From positions 18,659 to 82,658 of the forward strand of contig CANMMF010000015.1 in assembly GCA_947498985.1 (NCBI GenBank): 64,000 nucleotides of DNA, read 5' to 3'. Below, piece after piece: positions 7,363-16,823 of this stretch (position 1 is the stretch's first letter; every line of letters starts with the position of its first letter). Under the pieces are notes generated by a model. The model was not told where the DNA came from and did no database searches. It saw only the letters and a list, made by a program, of their open reading frames with translations. Made by a program: the position numbers and the translations under genes. The stretch comes from an uncultured Paracoccaceae bacterium (GTDB taxonomy: Bacteria; Pseudomonadota; Alphaproteobacteria; Rhodobacterales; Rhodobacteraceae).

Positions 7363-10300
7363 ATGTCCAAGCCCAAACCGGCAAACTCGGCTCTCTCAAT
7401 CTCCGCCGCTGACCTCGCCTCTGCCCTCGCGCAGATCGGCGCGGAGATCGACCACCAACCCCTGCGCAGCTCAGCGCTCGCGCGCATCATGCGCGAGACG
7501 TTTCATGGCAGCGATGCCAGCGGCGCGTGGGACTGGCGGATGGCTTACGACCTGATGCAGGCCGCGGTCATCCAGGTGCTGCGTCTTAGGGACACCGCGG
7601 CAGGTGACATCGCCATCGCAAAGCTGCTTGCCTCACGGCTTTTGACGGAAACCCGCAGGTCGGAGCAGCAGATCCGGCTGCAGCAGTTTTCCACGCCGCT
7701 GCCATTCGCGGCCCTGGCGGTGCGGGCGGCAGCCATTCGCCGGGACGAGACCGTGCTGGAGCCCTCGGCTGGCACCGGTGCCCTGGCCGCGTTCGCCGCC
7801 CGGGCCGGTGCCACGCTTGTGCTCAACGAGATCGACCCTCTGCGCCAGAACCTATTGCGCGCGGTCTTCGGCGGCGAGGTGATGGGCCATGACGGCGAGC
7901 ATATCGATGATTTGCTGCAGACGCCGGTCCTGCCCGACGTGGTGGTGATGAACCCGCCCTTCGCCTCTTCGGTCGACCGCTCCCGGGACAAACACATCGC
8001 CGCCAAACATCTCATTGCTGCTGCCAAGCGCCTGGCACCCGGCGGGCGGCTGGTGGCGATCATGCCGCCGGGGTTCACGCCCGAACGCGATGCCGCGCAT
8101 TGGTCCCGCGCCGGCGGTTTGCTCACGGCGCGACTGGCCCTCACGATGCCGGGGCAGGTCTATCGCAAGCTCGGCACCTCGGTGGACACCCAGCTGATGG
8201 TCTTCGACAAGGTGCAGGAGGACGGCGAGATGATCCGCGCCACAGTCCAGAATCTGGAGGAAGCCCTTCCTTTTGTCGACGTCGTGGCCGCAACCCGGCC
8301 CGAGATTCGCTCCGTCCAGCGGGCGGCGGCGGTTACTACTGCGCGACCGATCGGTACAGCATCTGTCCCGCGCAAGACCGCTGCCGGTGTTGTCACTGCC
8401 TCCAAGCACCGAGCCAATTCCGTTCGCCCACTCAGCTTCACAAGCCTTGACGTCCCGCGCGACAACACGCCCGTCTCGGATATCTATGCGTGTTACCGCC
8501 CACAGCGGATCGAGATCGCCGGTGCCCAGGAACATCCCACGCCGCTGGTCGAAAGCATCGCCATGGCCTCGGTCGCGCCGCCGGTGCCCTCATGTGCCGC
8601 CAGTGCGGAACTGCGCCTGCCCGCCAGGCTGATCGAGGAGGGACATCTCTCCGAGGCGCAGCTCGAGACCATCATCATGGCCCATGATGCCCATGGGCGC
8701 GACCTGCCCGGTCGTTTCACCATCGATGACGACCAGACCAAGCTGACGCGCGCCGATGATGACCCGGAGGCACGCGCCTATCGTCTCGGGTATTTCCTCG
8801 GCGACGGCACCGGTTGCGGCAAGGGCCGCGAATGCGCGGGGCTCATTCTCGTGAATTGGCTTGCCGGGCGCAGAAAGGCGATCTGGGTCTCCAAATCCGC
8901 CACGCTCATTGAGGACGCGATCCGCGACTGGACCGATCTTGGCGGCTCGCCCGCCGACATCCAGCCGCTCTCCAAATGGAAGCCTGACCAGCCGATCCCG
9001 ATGGGCGATGGTATCCTCTTCGTCACCTACGCGACGCTGCGGTCCGCGGGCAAATGCGGCACCACGCGCCTGAGCCAGATCCTCGACTGGATAGGCGAAG
9101 ATTTTGAGGGTGTGCTGGCTTTTGATGAGGCCCATGCCATGCAGAACGCGGCCGGGTCCGAGCAGGGCAGGGGGGTCAAACCCTCGCAGCAGGGCCTTGC
9201 GGGCCTGCGGCTGCAACTGGCAGCACCCCGCGCCCGCGTCTTCTACATCTCGGCCACGGGTGCCACGAGCGTGCACAACCTCGCCTATGCCGCGCGGCTT
9301 GGGCTCTGGGGGCAGGGGCCCGAATACCCCTTCCTGAGCCGCGAGAGTTTCGTGTCGGCGATGGAGGCGGGTGGTGTCGCGGCCATGGAAGTGGTCGCGC
9401 GTGATCTCAAGACGCTCGGGCTCTACACGGCGCGCGCCCTCAGCTTCGATGGCGTGGAATATGACGTGCTCGAACACGCGCTCACCTCGGCCCAGATCGA
9501 GATCTACGACGCCTATGCAGGTGCGTTTCGGACGATCCACCACAATCTCGAGGCCGCGCTGACAGCGACCGGCGTCAACGACGCCTCTGGCGAGACCAAT
9601 ACCTCGGCCGCACGCGCTTCGGCCAAGTCCCGCTTCGAGAGCACGAAGCAGCGCTTCTTCAACCATCTCCTGATGGGCATGAAGGCTCCAAGCATCATCC
9701 ACGCCATCAAGGAGGATCTGGCGGCGGGCAAGGCTTGCGTCATCCAGGTGGTATCGACGGGTGAGAGCCTGCTGAAACGTCGGCTTGAGACGATGGACCC
9801 GGAGGACGAGCTGGTCGAGGGCGCGCTAACGCCGCGCGACTACGTCCTGGGCTATCTCGAACAAGCCTTCCCGATACACGCGCAAAAGCTCGTCGAGCTC
9901 GACGGCAACATGGTGGCCGAGCCCTTGCGGGATGCCAATGGCGCGCTGGTTGTTTCGCGTGAGGCGCTCGCTTTGCGCGATGCGGCCATGATGGAGTTGA
10001 TGACCCTGGCGCCGATCCCCTCGGCGCTCGATCAGATCCTCTGGGCCTTTGGTGAAGAGGCTGTCTCCGAGGTCACGGGCCGATCTATCCGGCCCCTCAA
10101 GGCCGAGGATGGCCATCTCTTCATCGAGAAGCGCACCGCCAGCAGCAATTCGTCCGAGACCCAAGCCTTCATGGACGGCGAGAAGGATATTCTGATCTTC
10201 TCCGATGCAGGCGGGACAGGCCGGTCCTATCACGCGGCGCAAACGGCCAAGAACCAGAAGCGTCGGTGGCACTACCTGCTGGAGCCAGGCTGGCGCGCGG

Positions 10301-11625
10301 ATGCGGCCATCCAGGGGCTCGGCCGCACGCATCGCTCGGCCCAGGTCAGCGCGCCCTTCTTCCGGGTCTGCACCTCGGATGTGCATGGCGAAAAGCGCTT
10401 TACCTCGACGATCGCCAAACGCCTCGACCAGCTGGGGGCCCTGACCAAGGGTCAGCGCGAGACCGGCTCGCAGGGCATGTTCCGCGAGGAGGACAATCTC
10501 GAAAGCCCGATCGCGCGGGCGGCTCTGCGTGGGTATTTCGCCGATCTTGCCGCCGGGCGCGCTGAGGCGATGAGCTACGAGAGCTTCACCGACTGGACAG
10601 CTTTGCGGCTGATCGACAAGGACGGTGTGCTCCTTGAGGAGCTGCCCCCGATCCAGCGGTTTCTCAATCGGGTGCTTGCCCTTCCAATCCACATGCAGAA
10701 CGCGCTCTTTGCCGAGTTCATGCGCCGGATTGCCGATCAAACAGAACGCGCGCGCGCGGCGGGCACGCTCGATCTCGGGGTGGAAACCCTACGCGGCGAA
10801 AAGATCGAACAGGTCTCCACGGAAGATCTCTGGACCTGCCCGAAATCCGGCGCGGAGACTCGGATCATCGGACTTGAGGTGACGGACCTGGTCCATGTCC
10901 TGAGCGCTGAAGAGGCCATGTCGCGCAATCCCGACAAGCTGCCGATGGTCAATCGCGCCTCGGGCCGCGCGGCGCTCATCTCGGCGCGCTCCATGCAGAT
11001 GTATGACGAGGATATTGTGACGCTGATGCGAAAAGCGGTGCGGCCAAACGGGTCGAGCTATCTTGAAGAGGCACGGTTCGGGTCTTCGGCTTGGGAAGAG
11101 ATCGGCAAACCGGAGTTCGCACGGCTTTGGGATGCCGAGGCTGCGTCCCTGCCAAAAACCACCACGACCAAGCTCTACCTGTTGACTGGGCTGCTGCTGC
11201 CGATCTGGAAGGACATCCCGACCACCAATGAGCGGATCTACCGTGTCACGCCAGATGGGGCGACGGCCATGATCGGGCGGACGCTGAGTGAGGAAGGGGC
11301 GGCAGCGTTGCGCGCCCGCTTCCTCGTCTCCAATCCGCAAACGCCACAGGAGATGTTGACCGCCGCCCTCGGCACCACCGTGCCGGTCGATCTTGGGCGT
11401 GGCTTGACCCTGACCCGTCGCCGGGTCGCAGGCGAGATCCGCCTCGAGCTTAGCGGCGCGGACAAGGGCATGATCGACGGCCTCAAGGCTCTCGGCTGCT
11501 TTACAGAGATCATCGCCTTCCAGCTGCGGGTGTTCCTGCCGCATGGGGACGGGATCGATTCTGCGGGCATTCTGGCCCGGATCGTGGGGCAGGCACCAGA
11601 TGCCCTCTCAGTGGCAGCAGAATAG
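7363..11625 (+). CDS. Giant methyltransferase/strawberry-notch helicase
   Basis: 1420 residues. The N-terminal third is a class I SAM-dependent DNA methyltransferase: LEPSAGTGALA near residue 131 for SAM binding and NPPF at 197-200 as the catalytic motif of N6-adenine or N4-cytosine enzymes. From about residue 440 comes a superfamily 2 helicase of the strawberry-notch family: GDGTGCGKG at 481-489 as a modified Walker A, DEAH at 588-591, and the C-terminal half with FSDAGGTGRSYHA and GLGRTHRS. A fused methylase-helicase of this size is typical of large conjugative plasmids, probably modifying or remodelling the incoming plasmid. No nuclease motif is obvious, so it is not an evident restriction enzyme. 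Confidence 0.88.
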   Translation: MSKPKPANSALSISAADLASALAQIGAEIDHQPLRSSALARIMRETFHGSDASGAWDWRMAYDLMQAAVIQVLRLRDTAAGDIAIAKLLASRLLTETRRSEQQIRLQQFSTPLPFAALAVRAAAIRRDETVLEPSAGTGALAAFAARAGATLVLNEIDPLRQNLLRAVFGGEVMGHDGEHIDDLLQTPVLPDVVVMNPPFASSVDRSRDKHIAAKHLIAAAKRLAPGGRLVAIMPPGFTPERDAAHWSRAGGLLTARLALTMPGQVYRKLGTSVDTQLMVFDKVQEDGEMIRATVQNLEEALPFVDVVAATRPEIRSVQRAAAVTTARPIGTASVPRKTAAGVVTASKHRANSVRPLSFTSLDVPRDNTPVSDIYACYRPQRIEIAGAQEHPTPLVESIAMASVAPPVPSCAASAELRLPARLIEEGHLSEAQLETIIMAHDAHGRDLPGRFTIDDDQTKLTRADDDPEARAYRLGYFLGDGTGCGKGRECAGLILVNWLAGRRKAIWVSKSATLIEDAIRDWTDLGGSPADIQPLSKWKPDQPIPMGDGILFVTYATLRSAGKCGTTRLSQILDWIGEDFEGVLAFDEAHAMQNAAGSEQGRGVKPSQQGLAGLRLQLAAPRARVFYISATGATSVHNLAYAARLGLWGQGPEYPFLSRESFVSAMEAGGVAAMEVVARDLKTLGLYTARALSFDGVEYDVLEHALTSAQIEIYDAYAGAFRTIHHNLEAALTATGVNDASGETNTSAARASAKSRFESTKQRFFNHLLMGMKAPSIIHAIKEDLAAGKACVIQVVSTGESLLKRRLETMDPEDELVEGALTPRDYVLGYLEQAFPIHAQKLVELDGNMVAEPLRDANGALVVSREALALRDAAMMELMTLAPIPSALDQILWAFGEEAVSEVTGRSIRPLKAEDGHLFIEKRTASSNSSETQAFMDGEKDILIFSDAGGTGRSYHAAQTAKNQKRRWHYLLEPGWRADAAIQGLGRTHRSAQVSAPFFRVCTSDVHGEKRFTSTIAKRLDQLGALTKGQRETGSQGMFREEDNLESPIARAALRGYFADLAAGRAEAMSYESFTDWTALRLIDKDGVLLEELPPIQRFLNRVLALPIHMQNALFAEFMRRIADQTERARAAGTLDLGVETLRGEKIEQVSTEDLWTCPKSGAETRIIGLEVTDLVHVLSAEEAMSRNPDKLPMVNRASGRAALISARSMQMYDEDIVTLMRKAVRPNGSSYLEEARFGSSAWEEIGKPEFARLWDAEAASLPKTTTTKLYLLTGLLLPIWKDIPTTNERIYRVTPDGATAMIGRTLSEEGAAALRARFLVSNPQTPQEMLTAALGTTVPVDLGRGLTLTRRRVAGEIRLELSGADKGMIDGLKALGCFTEIIAFQLRVFLPHGDGIDSAGILARIVGQAPDALSVAAE

Positions 11626-11641
11626 GCAAGGGGGGAAGATC

Positions 11642-11944
11642 ATGACACTCCGTGAAATCAAGGCTGCTGTCGATTCTGGCCAGACCGTGCATTGGGCCAA
11701 TACCGGTTACGTTGTCCACAAGGACCGGCTCGGCCAGTACCTCATCACCTATGTGCTGAACGGCAGCTGCATCGGCCTGACCGACCGGGGCGGGCACCGG
11801 TTGAATGGCAAAGAGGCGGAGTTCTTCATCGCGCAATCGAAGGACGATGCGGAAAATCCGGGCAGCCAATCAAGACCAGACGGGCAGGGGAGGGGCGTAG
11901 CACCCGGAGGCGCGGGGGCATTCCCACTCGGACGGCAGCTTTGA
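11642..11944 (+). CDS. Small conserved plasmid protein
   Basis: 100 residues starting MTLREIKAAVDSGQTVHW, 16 bases after the helicase stop and with GGGGGAAGA just before the ATG. The N-terminal 60 residues look folded (a helix, then VHWANTGYVVHKD and an LITYVLNGSCIGL strand pair); the last 35 are Gly/Arg-rich and probably disordered. It seems co-transcribed with the helicase gene. No function recognised. Confidence 0.65.
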   Translation: MTLREIKAAVDSGQTVHWANTGYVVHKDRLGQYLITYVLNGSCIGLTDRGGHRLNGKEAEFFIAQSKDDAENPGSQSRPDGQGRGVAPGGAGAFPLGRQL

Positions 11945-11963
11945 CCCATGGGCGGGGCTGAAA

Positions 11964-11977
11964 GGAAAGCAGGCTTT
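11964..11977 (+). repeat. 14-base direct repeat, copy 2
   Basis: GGAAAGCAGGCTTT, identical to 3244-3257, in the leader of the DUF736 gene. Confidence 0.6.
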
Positions 11978-12068
11978 CTGATTTGTGATCCCTCAAGGGG
12001 TCGAGAAAGCAATCCCGGATGCGTTGGCAAAAACGTCAGGCACCGGCCAATCCAAAAGGAACCATCCC

Positions 12069-12797
12069 ATGTTCGCAGGAACCCTCACCCGCAATGTCGA
12101 GACCGCAGCCGCCGAGTACACCGGCATGATCCATTCGACGCGCTTTGACATCGCCATCCAGCTCGAGGCACGGGCCAAGATGTCCGCTCGCAGCCCGGAT
12201 TACGACGTGACGGCAGTCAACAAATCAGGCCGCAAGGTGCGTATCGGCACGGCCTGGAACGAGACCGGGAATACCAGCGGCAACCCCTACATCTCGATGC
12301 AGATCGATTTCGGCTTGGGCCCGTTCCGGGTCAACGCGGTGCAGACGAAAGAGGCGCGCGCGGCCCAGAGCGGCGAATTCGAGATCATCCCGCTGGTCTC
12401 GAACGGCCTGATGAAATCCGGCTCGATCTCGGGCGAGCTCACCGCCATGGACGCCGACAACGCCTTCACCGGCTACATCGCCAACATGATGTTCGATCTG
12501 GAGTTCATCCTGATCGAGAACAGCTACAAGACCGAGGAGACCCACCCCGACTACCGGATCGAGGTCAGCTCGCCCCGGGGCACGCCGATCCGCGTCGGCT
12601 CGGCCTGGATGGCCAAGAGCAGCCGCACTGGCAATGACTACTTGTCGCTGCTGATCAACACGCCTGATGGGGACCTGCGCGTCAACGCCGTGCAGAACGA
12701 AGAGCAGCGCGGCGGGCAGACCTTCTCGATCATCCCGTTCATCGACAGCGGCGAGCAGCCGCAGGACGCAGGCGCGGGGCTGTCGCTGGTCGCGTGA
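12069..12797 (+). CDS. Tandem DUF736 protein
   Basis: 242 residues from the ATG at 12069, supported by AAAAGGA six bases upstream; the frame is open further 5' without a site. Two copies of the DUF736 fold follow each other: VRIGTAWNETGNTSGNPYIS ending in FRVNAVQ near residue 95, and IRVGSAWMAKSSRTGNDYLS ending in LRVNAVQ near 215. DUF736 proteins are usually single-copy (about 100 residues) and common on alphaproteobacterial plasmids; their function is unknown. The tandem form is less usual. A strong terminator closes the block 31 bases after the stop. Confidence 0.82.
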   Translation: MFAGTLTRNVETAAAEYTGMIHSTRFDIAIQLEARAKMSARSPDYDVTAVNKSGRKVRIGTAWNETGNTSGNPYISMQIDFGLGPFRVNAVQTKEARAAQSGEFEIIPLVSNGLMKSGSISGELTAMDADNAFTGYIANMMFDLEFILIENSYKTEETHPDYRIEVSSPRGTPIRVGSAWMAKSSRTGNDYLSLLINTPDGDLRVNAVQNEEQRGGQTFSIIPFIDSGEQPQDAGAGLSLVA

Positions 12798-12828
12798 TCA
12801 GCCCGGGAGGGGTAGACGATCTGAACCG

Positions 12829-12861
12829 AAAGGGGAGCCGTGGGATCACGGCTCCCCTTTT
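12829..12861 (+). terminator. Intrinsic terminator closing the establishment block
   Basis: AAAGGGGAGCCGTG at 12829-12842 pairs perfectly with CACGGCTCCCCTTT at 12847-12860 around a four-base loop, and the run of T continues to 12861. This is the strongest terminator in the window and ends the + strand block that began at ardC. Confidence 0.85.
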
Positions 12862-13112
12862 GCTGTGTTGTGGCCGTCCATGGTGACGCCTCCGAATTGC
12901 AGTCGTTCGTGTCTGTCGCAGAGAAGGCCCGCTCCGAGCCCACTTTGACCGATGCTGCGTAAAGGATGTATCGCTGCTTTCGAGGGCGGTAGAAAACCTG
13001 CTTGATCGCAGCCGCGATGCGGAGGGAAAGCAGCGCCGAGTTGTCGGAACGCGTGAACCAAAAGGCGATCTAATCGAACGATTCAGCGCTTCACCCCGTC
13101 TGCGGCTGCCTC
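12862..13112. other. Gene-free spacer between the establishment block and the mer operon
   Basis: No supported gene, repeat or promoter. Short open frames here on the - strand lack ribosome-binding sites and family resemblance. It could be decayed sequence. Confidence 0.4.
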
Positions 13113-13451
13113 TCAAATACTGCGCGGTGCCCAGAGAATAATACCCGCACCGACAAGGCAAATGACCGCTCCAACTACATCCCATTGATCCGGGCGATGC
13201 CCTTCTACGCCCCATAGCCACAGCAGGGACGATACGATGTAAACGCCACCGTAGACTGCATAGGCGCGGCCCGCCTGATCGGCGGGGCTGAGCGCCAGTA
13301 GCCAGGCGAAAGCGGCAAGGGACAGCATGCCCGGTGCCAACCAAAACACGCTCTTGTCCAGCCGGAACCAGGCCCAGAAAGCAAAGCATCCGGCAATTTC
13401 GGCCAGCGCAGCGGCGAAGTAGATAAGAACCGTCTTCATCGGGCCAGACAT
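13113..13451 (-). CDS. YnfA family (UPF0060) small membrane protein
   Basis: 112 residues with four hydrophobic segments, as usual for Ynf[19 protein letters not shown], then [13 protein letters not shown], then [18 protein letters not shown] and a last [16 protein letters not shown]. Members are inner-membrane proteins similar in size to SMR transporters. It is the last gene of the mer operon, 44 bases after the flavoprotein gene, so it may serve metal or cation export. MKTVLIY at 13439 is an equally possible start; neither has a clear Shine-Dalgarno. Confidence 0.85.
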   Translation of the reverse strand: MSGPMKTVLIYFAAALAEIAGCFAFWAWFRLDKSVFWLAPGMLSLAAFAWLLALSPADQAGRAYAVYGGVYIVSSLLWLWGVEGHRPDQWDVVGAVICLVGAGIILWAPRSI

Positions 13452-13495
13452 ACGTTCCGAGGAGGATCGGGTCTATTGCGAAAAATCTTTCAAAT

Positions 13496-14848
13496 TCAGA
13501 GAAGCGAGCCCAAATCCGATCCAACACTTGGATAGGCCGCCGTCATCGACTTAAGTTGCTTGGCCGCCAGGCCCAGCTTGATTGCCAGCCCGAAGAAATT
13601 GATCAGTTCGCCGTATTCCGGGCCGAACAGGTGCGCGCCGAGGATCTTGCCGTTCGACTTGTCCACGAGGACCTTCGCGGCAGCAGAGGTCTCGCCGATC
13701 CGGTAGTTCGAATACCAATCGCCAGTGTCGGTGAACCGAACATCGACATCATACCCGGCGTCCCTTGCCTCACTTTCCAACATACCGACACGCGCCACTT
13801 CCGGGACTGTGAAGACGGCTGTAGGAATACCGGCATAATCCGGTGCGGTCTGAGTGTCTTTGAGCATGTTGGAGGCCGCGACCTTCCCTTCGATCACTGC
13901 GACTGGCGTCAGCGGCATGCCATCGGTGTCGGCGCAATCTCCGGCGGCAAAGACCGCGCTGTTCGTCGTGCTTTGCAGATGCGGGGCTACAACGATGCCC
14001 TTGTCGCTGTAATCAACACCAGCCGCCTCAAGATTCAGATCGGCCAGGGCTGCCACACGGCCCGCGCCATGCACGACCAGATCGGTTTCGATTGTTCGGG
14101 TTTCATCGCCCGACTTCACCTCGACAGTGAATGCTCTACTGGCTTCCGAGACCGACACGATTTCGGTTTCGCGCATCAGGTCCACGCCGATACCGCCGCT
14201 GCGGTCGATCAGCATTTCGACCAGATCGGGATCGAAGCCGCGTAAGGGCCGGGCGCCACGATCCACGATGATCGGGTTGGCTCCGGCCCGTGCGGCGATA
14301 TGCGCAAACTCGAAGGACACGAAGCCGCCACCGATAAAAAGAACCCGATTGGGAAGGGCCTCCAGGTTGAGGAAATCCGTGCTGTCGATCACGAGCTCGG
14401 CCCCTGTGAAGCTCAGCGGCCTGGGCATGGCACCGGCGGCCACGAGGAACCGTTCCGACTGATATGCCGTTCCATCGACCTCCAGCGTGTTGCTTCCCGT
14501 GAACCGCGCGGCTCCATGCAGGGTTTCGACGCCGTTGCCCGACAGGCCCTTTTCCATCTTGTCCGGCACGGGATCGGTGAAGCCACGCTTGTGTGCCATC
14601 AGATCGGCCCAGTTGATCGACAGATCACCGGGATCGATCCCCTTGCCCTGCATGAGCCGTGCCGCGTCCATGATTTCCGCACCGCGCCGCAGGATTTTCT
14701 TTGGATCGCAGCCGCGCAATGCGCAGGTGCCGCCGTAGGGCAGCGCATCGACAATGGCGACACGCCATCCTGCCGCGCCACATTTGTTGGCCGCGGCCAC
14801 GCCCGCCATGCCCGCCCCGATGACGATCAGGTCGTAGTCTTCATTCAT
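13496..14848 (-). CDS. FAD-dependent pyridine-nucleotide disulfide oxidoreductase, atypical
   Basis: 450 residues, glutathione reductase family. FAD-binding GAGMAGVAAA is near residue 12, the redox pair C42-x4-C47 lies in GGTCALRGC, and an NAD(P)H site is at IGGGFVSFEF near 176, with FAAGDCADT near 305. In glutathione reductase and MerA the C-terminus carries a His-x4-Glu dyad; here the equivalent segment reads TAAYPSVGSD, so both residues are absent, and there is no terminal Cys pair. It follows merA by 22 bases in the same operon. It may reduce thiols or a metal-thiol adduct, but the classical mechanism would not apply. Confidence 0.8.
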   Translation of the reverse strand: MNEDYDLIVIGAGMAGVAAANKCGAAGWRVAIVDALPYGGTCALRGCDPKKILRRGAEIMDAARLMQGKGIDPGDLSINWADLMAHKRGFTDPVPDKMEKGLSGNGVETLHGAARFTGSNTLEVDGTAYQSERFLVAAGAMPRPLSFTGAELVIDSTDFLNLEALPNRVLFIGGGFVSFEFAHIAARAGANPIIVDRGARPLRGFDPDLVEMLIDRSGGIGVDLMRETEIVSVSEASRAFTVEVKSGDETRTIETDLVVHGAGRVAALADLNLEAAGVDYSDKGIVVAPHLQSTTNSAVFAAGDCADTDGMPLTPVAVIEGKVAASNMLKDTQTAPDYAGIPTAVFTVPEVARVGMLESEARDAGYDVDVRFTDTGDWYSNYRIGETSAAAKVLVDKSNGKILGAHLFGPEYGELINFFGLAIKLGLAAKQLKSMTAAYPSVGSDLGSLL

Positions 14849-14870
14849 TCTCCGGTCCTTGTCCTGATCT

Positions 14871-16301
14871 TCATCCGGCGCAGCAGCTCAACTTTGCCAC
14901 GTCCATATCGAAGGTTTGCGCCGCCAGCTTCAGCCCTTCCACGGTCGTCAGATAGGGGAAGATCGTCTCCCCGAGCGCCTTTGTGGTCATGCCAAACTTC
15001 AGCGCCATAACGAGGGTCTGGATCGTATCGGACCCCTCGGGCGCGATGATCTGGCCGCCAAGCAGCCGGTCGGACTTTCTGTCCGCCACCAGCTTGATCA
15101 ATCCGCGCGTGTCGCGTGCGGCCAGTGCGCGCGGCACCTGATCGAGCGGTACGATGGACGTCTTGACGTCGAGGCCCGCGTCCCGCGCCTGGGCTTCACC
15201 GAGACCGACGCCCGCGACCTGCGGGTCGGAAAACACCACCCAGGGCATCGCGGCGTTGTCGTAGCGATGGTCTTCGCCGAGAACCGCATTTTTGGCCGCG
15301 AGCTTTGCACCATAGGCCGCCATATAGACGAACTGGTCGCGGTCGGTCACATCGCCTGCGGCATAGATGCCGCGCACCGATGTCTGCATGTCCTCGCCGA
15401 CGACGATGCACCCACGCGCGTCGGTTTCCACGCCGATTGCGTCCAGGCCCATATCTTTGGTATTGGCCCGCCTGCCAGCGGTCGAAACGAGGTGATCCGC
15501 CGTCACTTCGACAGGCTTTCCGTTCTGGATCACGCGCAGTGTCACGCCCGCGTCGTCGCGGCGCACAGTGTCGTAGCTTAACCCGGTCAGAAGAGTGATG
15601 CCTTCGGCCTCGAACGCCGCCGCCAATGCCTCCGAGACCTCTGGTTCCGCGCCGGGCAACAGATGCGAACGGGCGACAAGCGTGACCTTCACGCCCATGC
15701 GGCTCATCATCTGGGCCAGCTCCGCGCCGATGTAGCCCGCGCCGATGAAGATCAGGCTTTTCGGCAGTACTTCGAGTTCCAGAAGACTGGTGCTGTTGAG
15801 CGCGCCGATTTCCTCGATGCCGTCGATGGTCGGCAGAACGGGACGCCCGCCCGTGGCGATGATGGTCCTCGGTGCTTTCAGGGTTCGCTCACCGACTGTC
15901 ACGCCACCTTCGATCAGCCGCGCGGGACCGGCGTCGATGTAATCGACATCCTCATATTCCGGCAGAAGGTCCGCGTATTTCTTCTGGCGCAGGGTCGTGA
16001 CCAGATCGTCCTTGGACTGAACGAGCGTCTGCCAATCATCCACTTGTGCCCGTCCCGACAGGCCGGGGAACCGCTTGGCAGCCCCCGCACAGTGCACGGC
16101 CTCTGCCGCACGGATCATCGCCTTGGAGGGCACGCATCCCACGTTGACGCAAGTTCCGCCGATGGTGCCATGTCCTACGAGGGCGACACGCTTTCCGGCA
16201 TCCGCGCCGGTAATTGCGGCGGAGAACCCCGCCGATCCGGCCCCAAGAACGATCAGGTCATAGCCGCCCTGTTCATCGTCGGTTTTGTTCAGGTCTTTCA
16301 T
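14871..16301 (-). CDS. merA: Mercuric reductase MerA
   Basis: 476 residues from MKDLNKT; an upstream in-frame ATG at 16319 is also possible, but GAGG sits nine bases before 16301. MerA reduces Hg(II) to volatile Hg(0) with NADPH in the cytosol. Seen: FAD-binding LGAGSAGFSAA, redox GGTCVNVGC, NADPH site IGAGYIGAELAQ, and the C-terminal vicinal Cys pair in KLSCCAG that hands Hg to the active site. There is no N-terminal heavy-metal domain, so it is the short core form. The last bases of the preceding 45-residue gene lie directly before it, indicating translational coupling. Confidence 0.95.
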   Translation of the reverse strand: MKDLNKTDDEQGGYDLIVLGAGSAGFSAAITGADAGKRVALVGHGTIGGTCVNVGCVPSKAMIRAAEAVHCAGAAKRFPGLSGRAQVDDWQTLVQSKDDLVTTLRQKKYADLLPEYEDVDYIDAGPARLIEGGVTVGERTLKAPRTIIATGGRPVLPTIDGIEEIGALNSTSLLELEVLPKSLIFIGAGYIGAELAQMMSRMGVKVTLVARSHLLPGAEPEVSEALAAAFEAEGITLLTGLSYDTVRRDDAGVTLRVIQNGKPVEVTADHLVSTAGRRANTKDMGLDAIGVETDARGCIVVGEDMQTSVRGIYAAGDVTDRDQFVYMAAYGAKLAAKNAVLGEDHRYDNAAMPWVVFSDPQVAGVGLGEAQARDAGLDVKTSIVPLDQVPRALAARDTRGLIKLVADRKSDRLLGGQIIAPEGSDTIQTLVMALKFGMTTKALGETIFPYLTTVEGLKLAAQTFDMDVAKLSCCAG

Positions 16302-16302
16302 C

Positions 16303-16440
16303 TCAGCGCGCCTCGCCATGTTCGGGGTCTTTTGGTCTGGCGGCGAGCAGATATATGACCGCGCCGATGGCGATCAGCGGTGTCAACATGCCGAGGAGGC
16401 CGAAGACCATGCCGGTGGCGGTGCAACATCCCATCATCAT
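16303..16440 (-). CDS. Mer-operon mini membrane protein with Cys pair (45 residues)
   Basis: Short frame beginning MMMGCCTATGMV, with a single membrane span (GLLGMLTPLIAIGAVIYLLA) and a charged tail. Its ATG overlaps the stop of the preceding gene (ATGA) and its stop lies one base before the preferred merA start, so it is almost certainly translated. The adjacent cysteines at the membrane edge resemble the Hg-binding pair of MerT and MerF. I do not know a named family of this size; a role in Hg(II) transfer is inferred. Confidence 0.65.
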   Translation of the reverse strand: MMMGCCTATGMVFGLLGMLTPLIAIGAVIYLLAARPKDPEHGEAR

Positions 16441-16823
16441 AAGAGCGATCCTTTCTTTTGCGCACGGTTCAGGAGAACCGCGTAGAGTGCTGTGGCGGCG
16501 AAAACGCCGATTGTGATCCGTATTGCGAACCTGAATTCGAGAAGAATGATCAGGATCGACAGGGCCACCGCGAGGCCGGTGGCCCAAAGTTTCGGGGCCG
16601 GTCCCGGTTTGCCAGCGCGCAGCCAAAGGGCCTGTGCCACCACGGCGAGGCTGAAAAACAGCAGCGGGAACAGGGCGTAATCGAGCCAGCCCGTGAGGGC
16701 CGACAATCCGACGCCAGCGACGATGACGACCAGAAGCGGTGTAAAGCAGCAGAGCGCGGCGAAGAGCGCACCGCCAAGCCCCCATTTCAGCAGACGGTCG
16801 GAATTTTCAGGTGTGTCAGTCAA
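16437..16823 (-). CDS. MerF-like mercury transporter with extra membrane segments
   Basis: 128 residues from a TTG start at 16823 that overlaps the stop of the previous gene (TTGA); the longer open frame back to 16955 runs inside that gene and is unlikely. The first 60 residues match MerF: LFAALCCFTPLLVV with the Hg-binding Cys pair in helix 1, then VGLSALTGWLDYAL. MerF has two helices and about 80 residues; this protein has about four, with LWATGLAVALSILIILL and IRITIGVFAATALYAVL added. It probably imports Hg(II) for MerA. Confidence 0.75.
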   Translation of the reverse strand: MTDTPENSDRLLKWGLGGALFAALCCFTPLLVVIVAGVGLSALTGWLDYALFPLLFFSLAVVAQALWLRAGKPGPAPKLWATGLAVALSILIILLEFRFAIRITIGVFAATALYAVLLNRAQKKGSLL

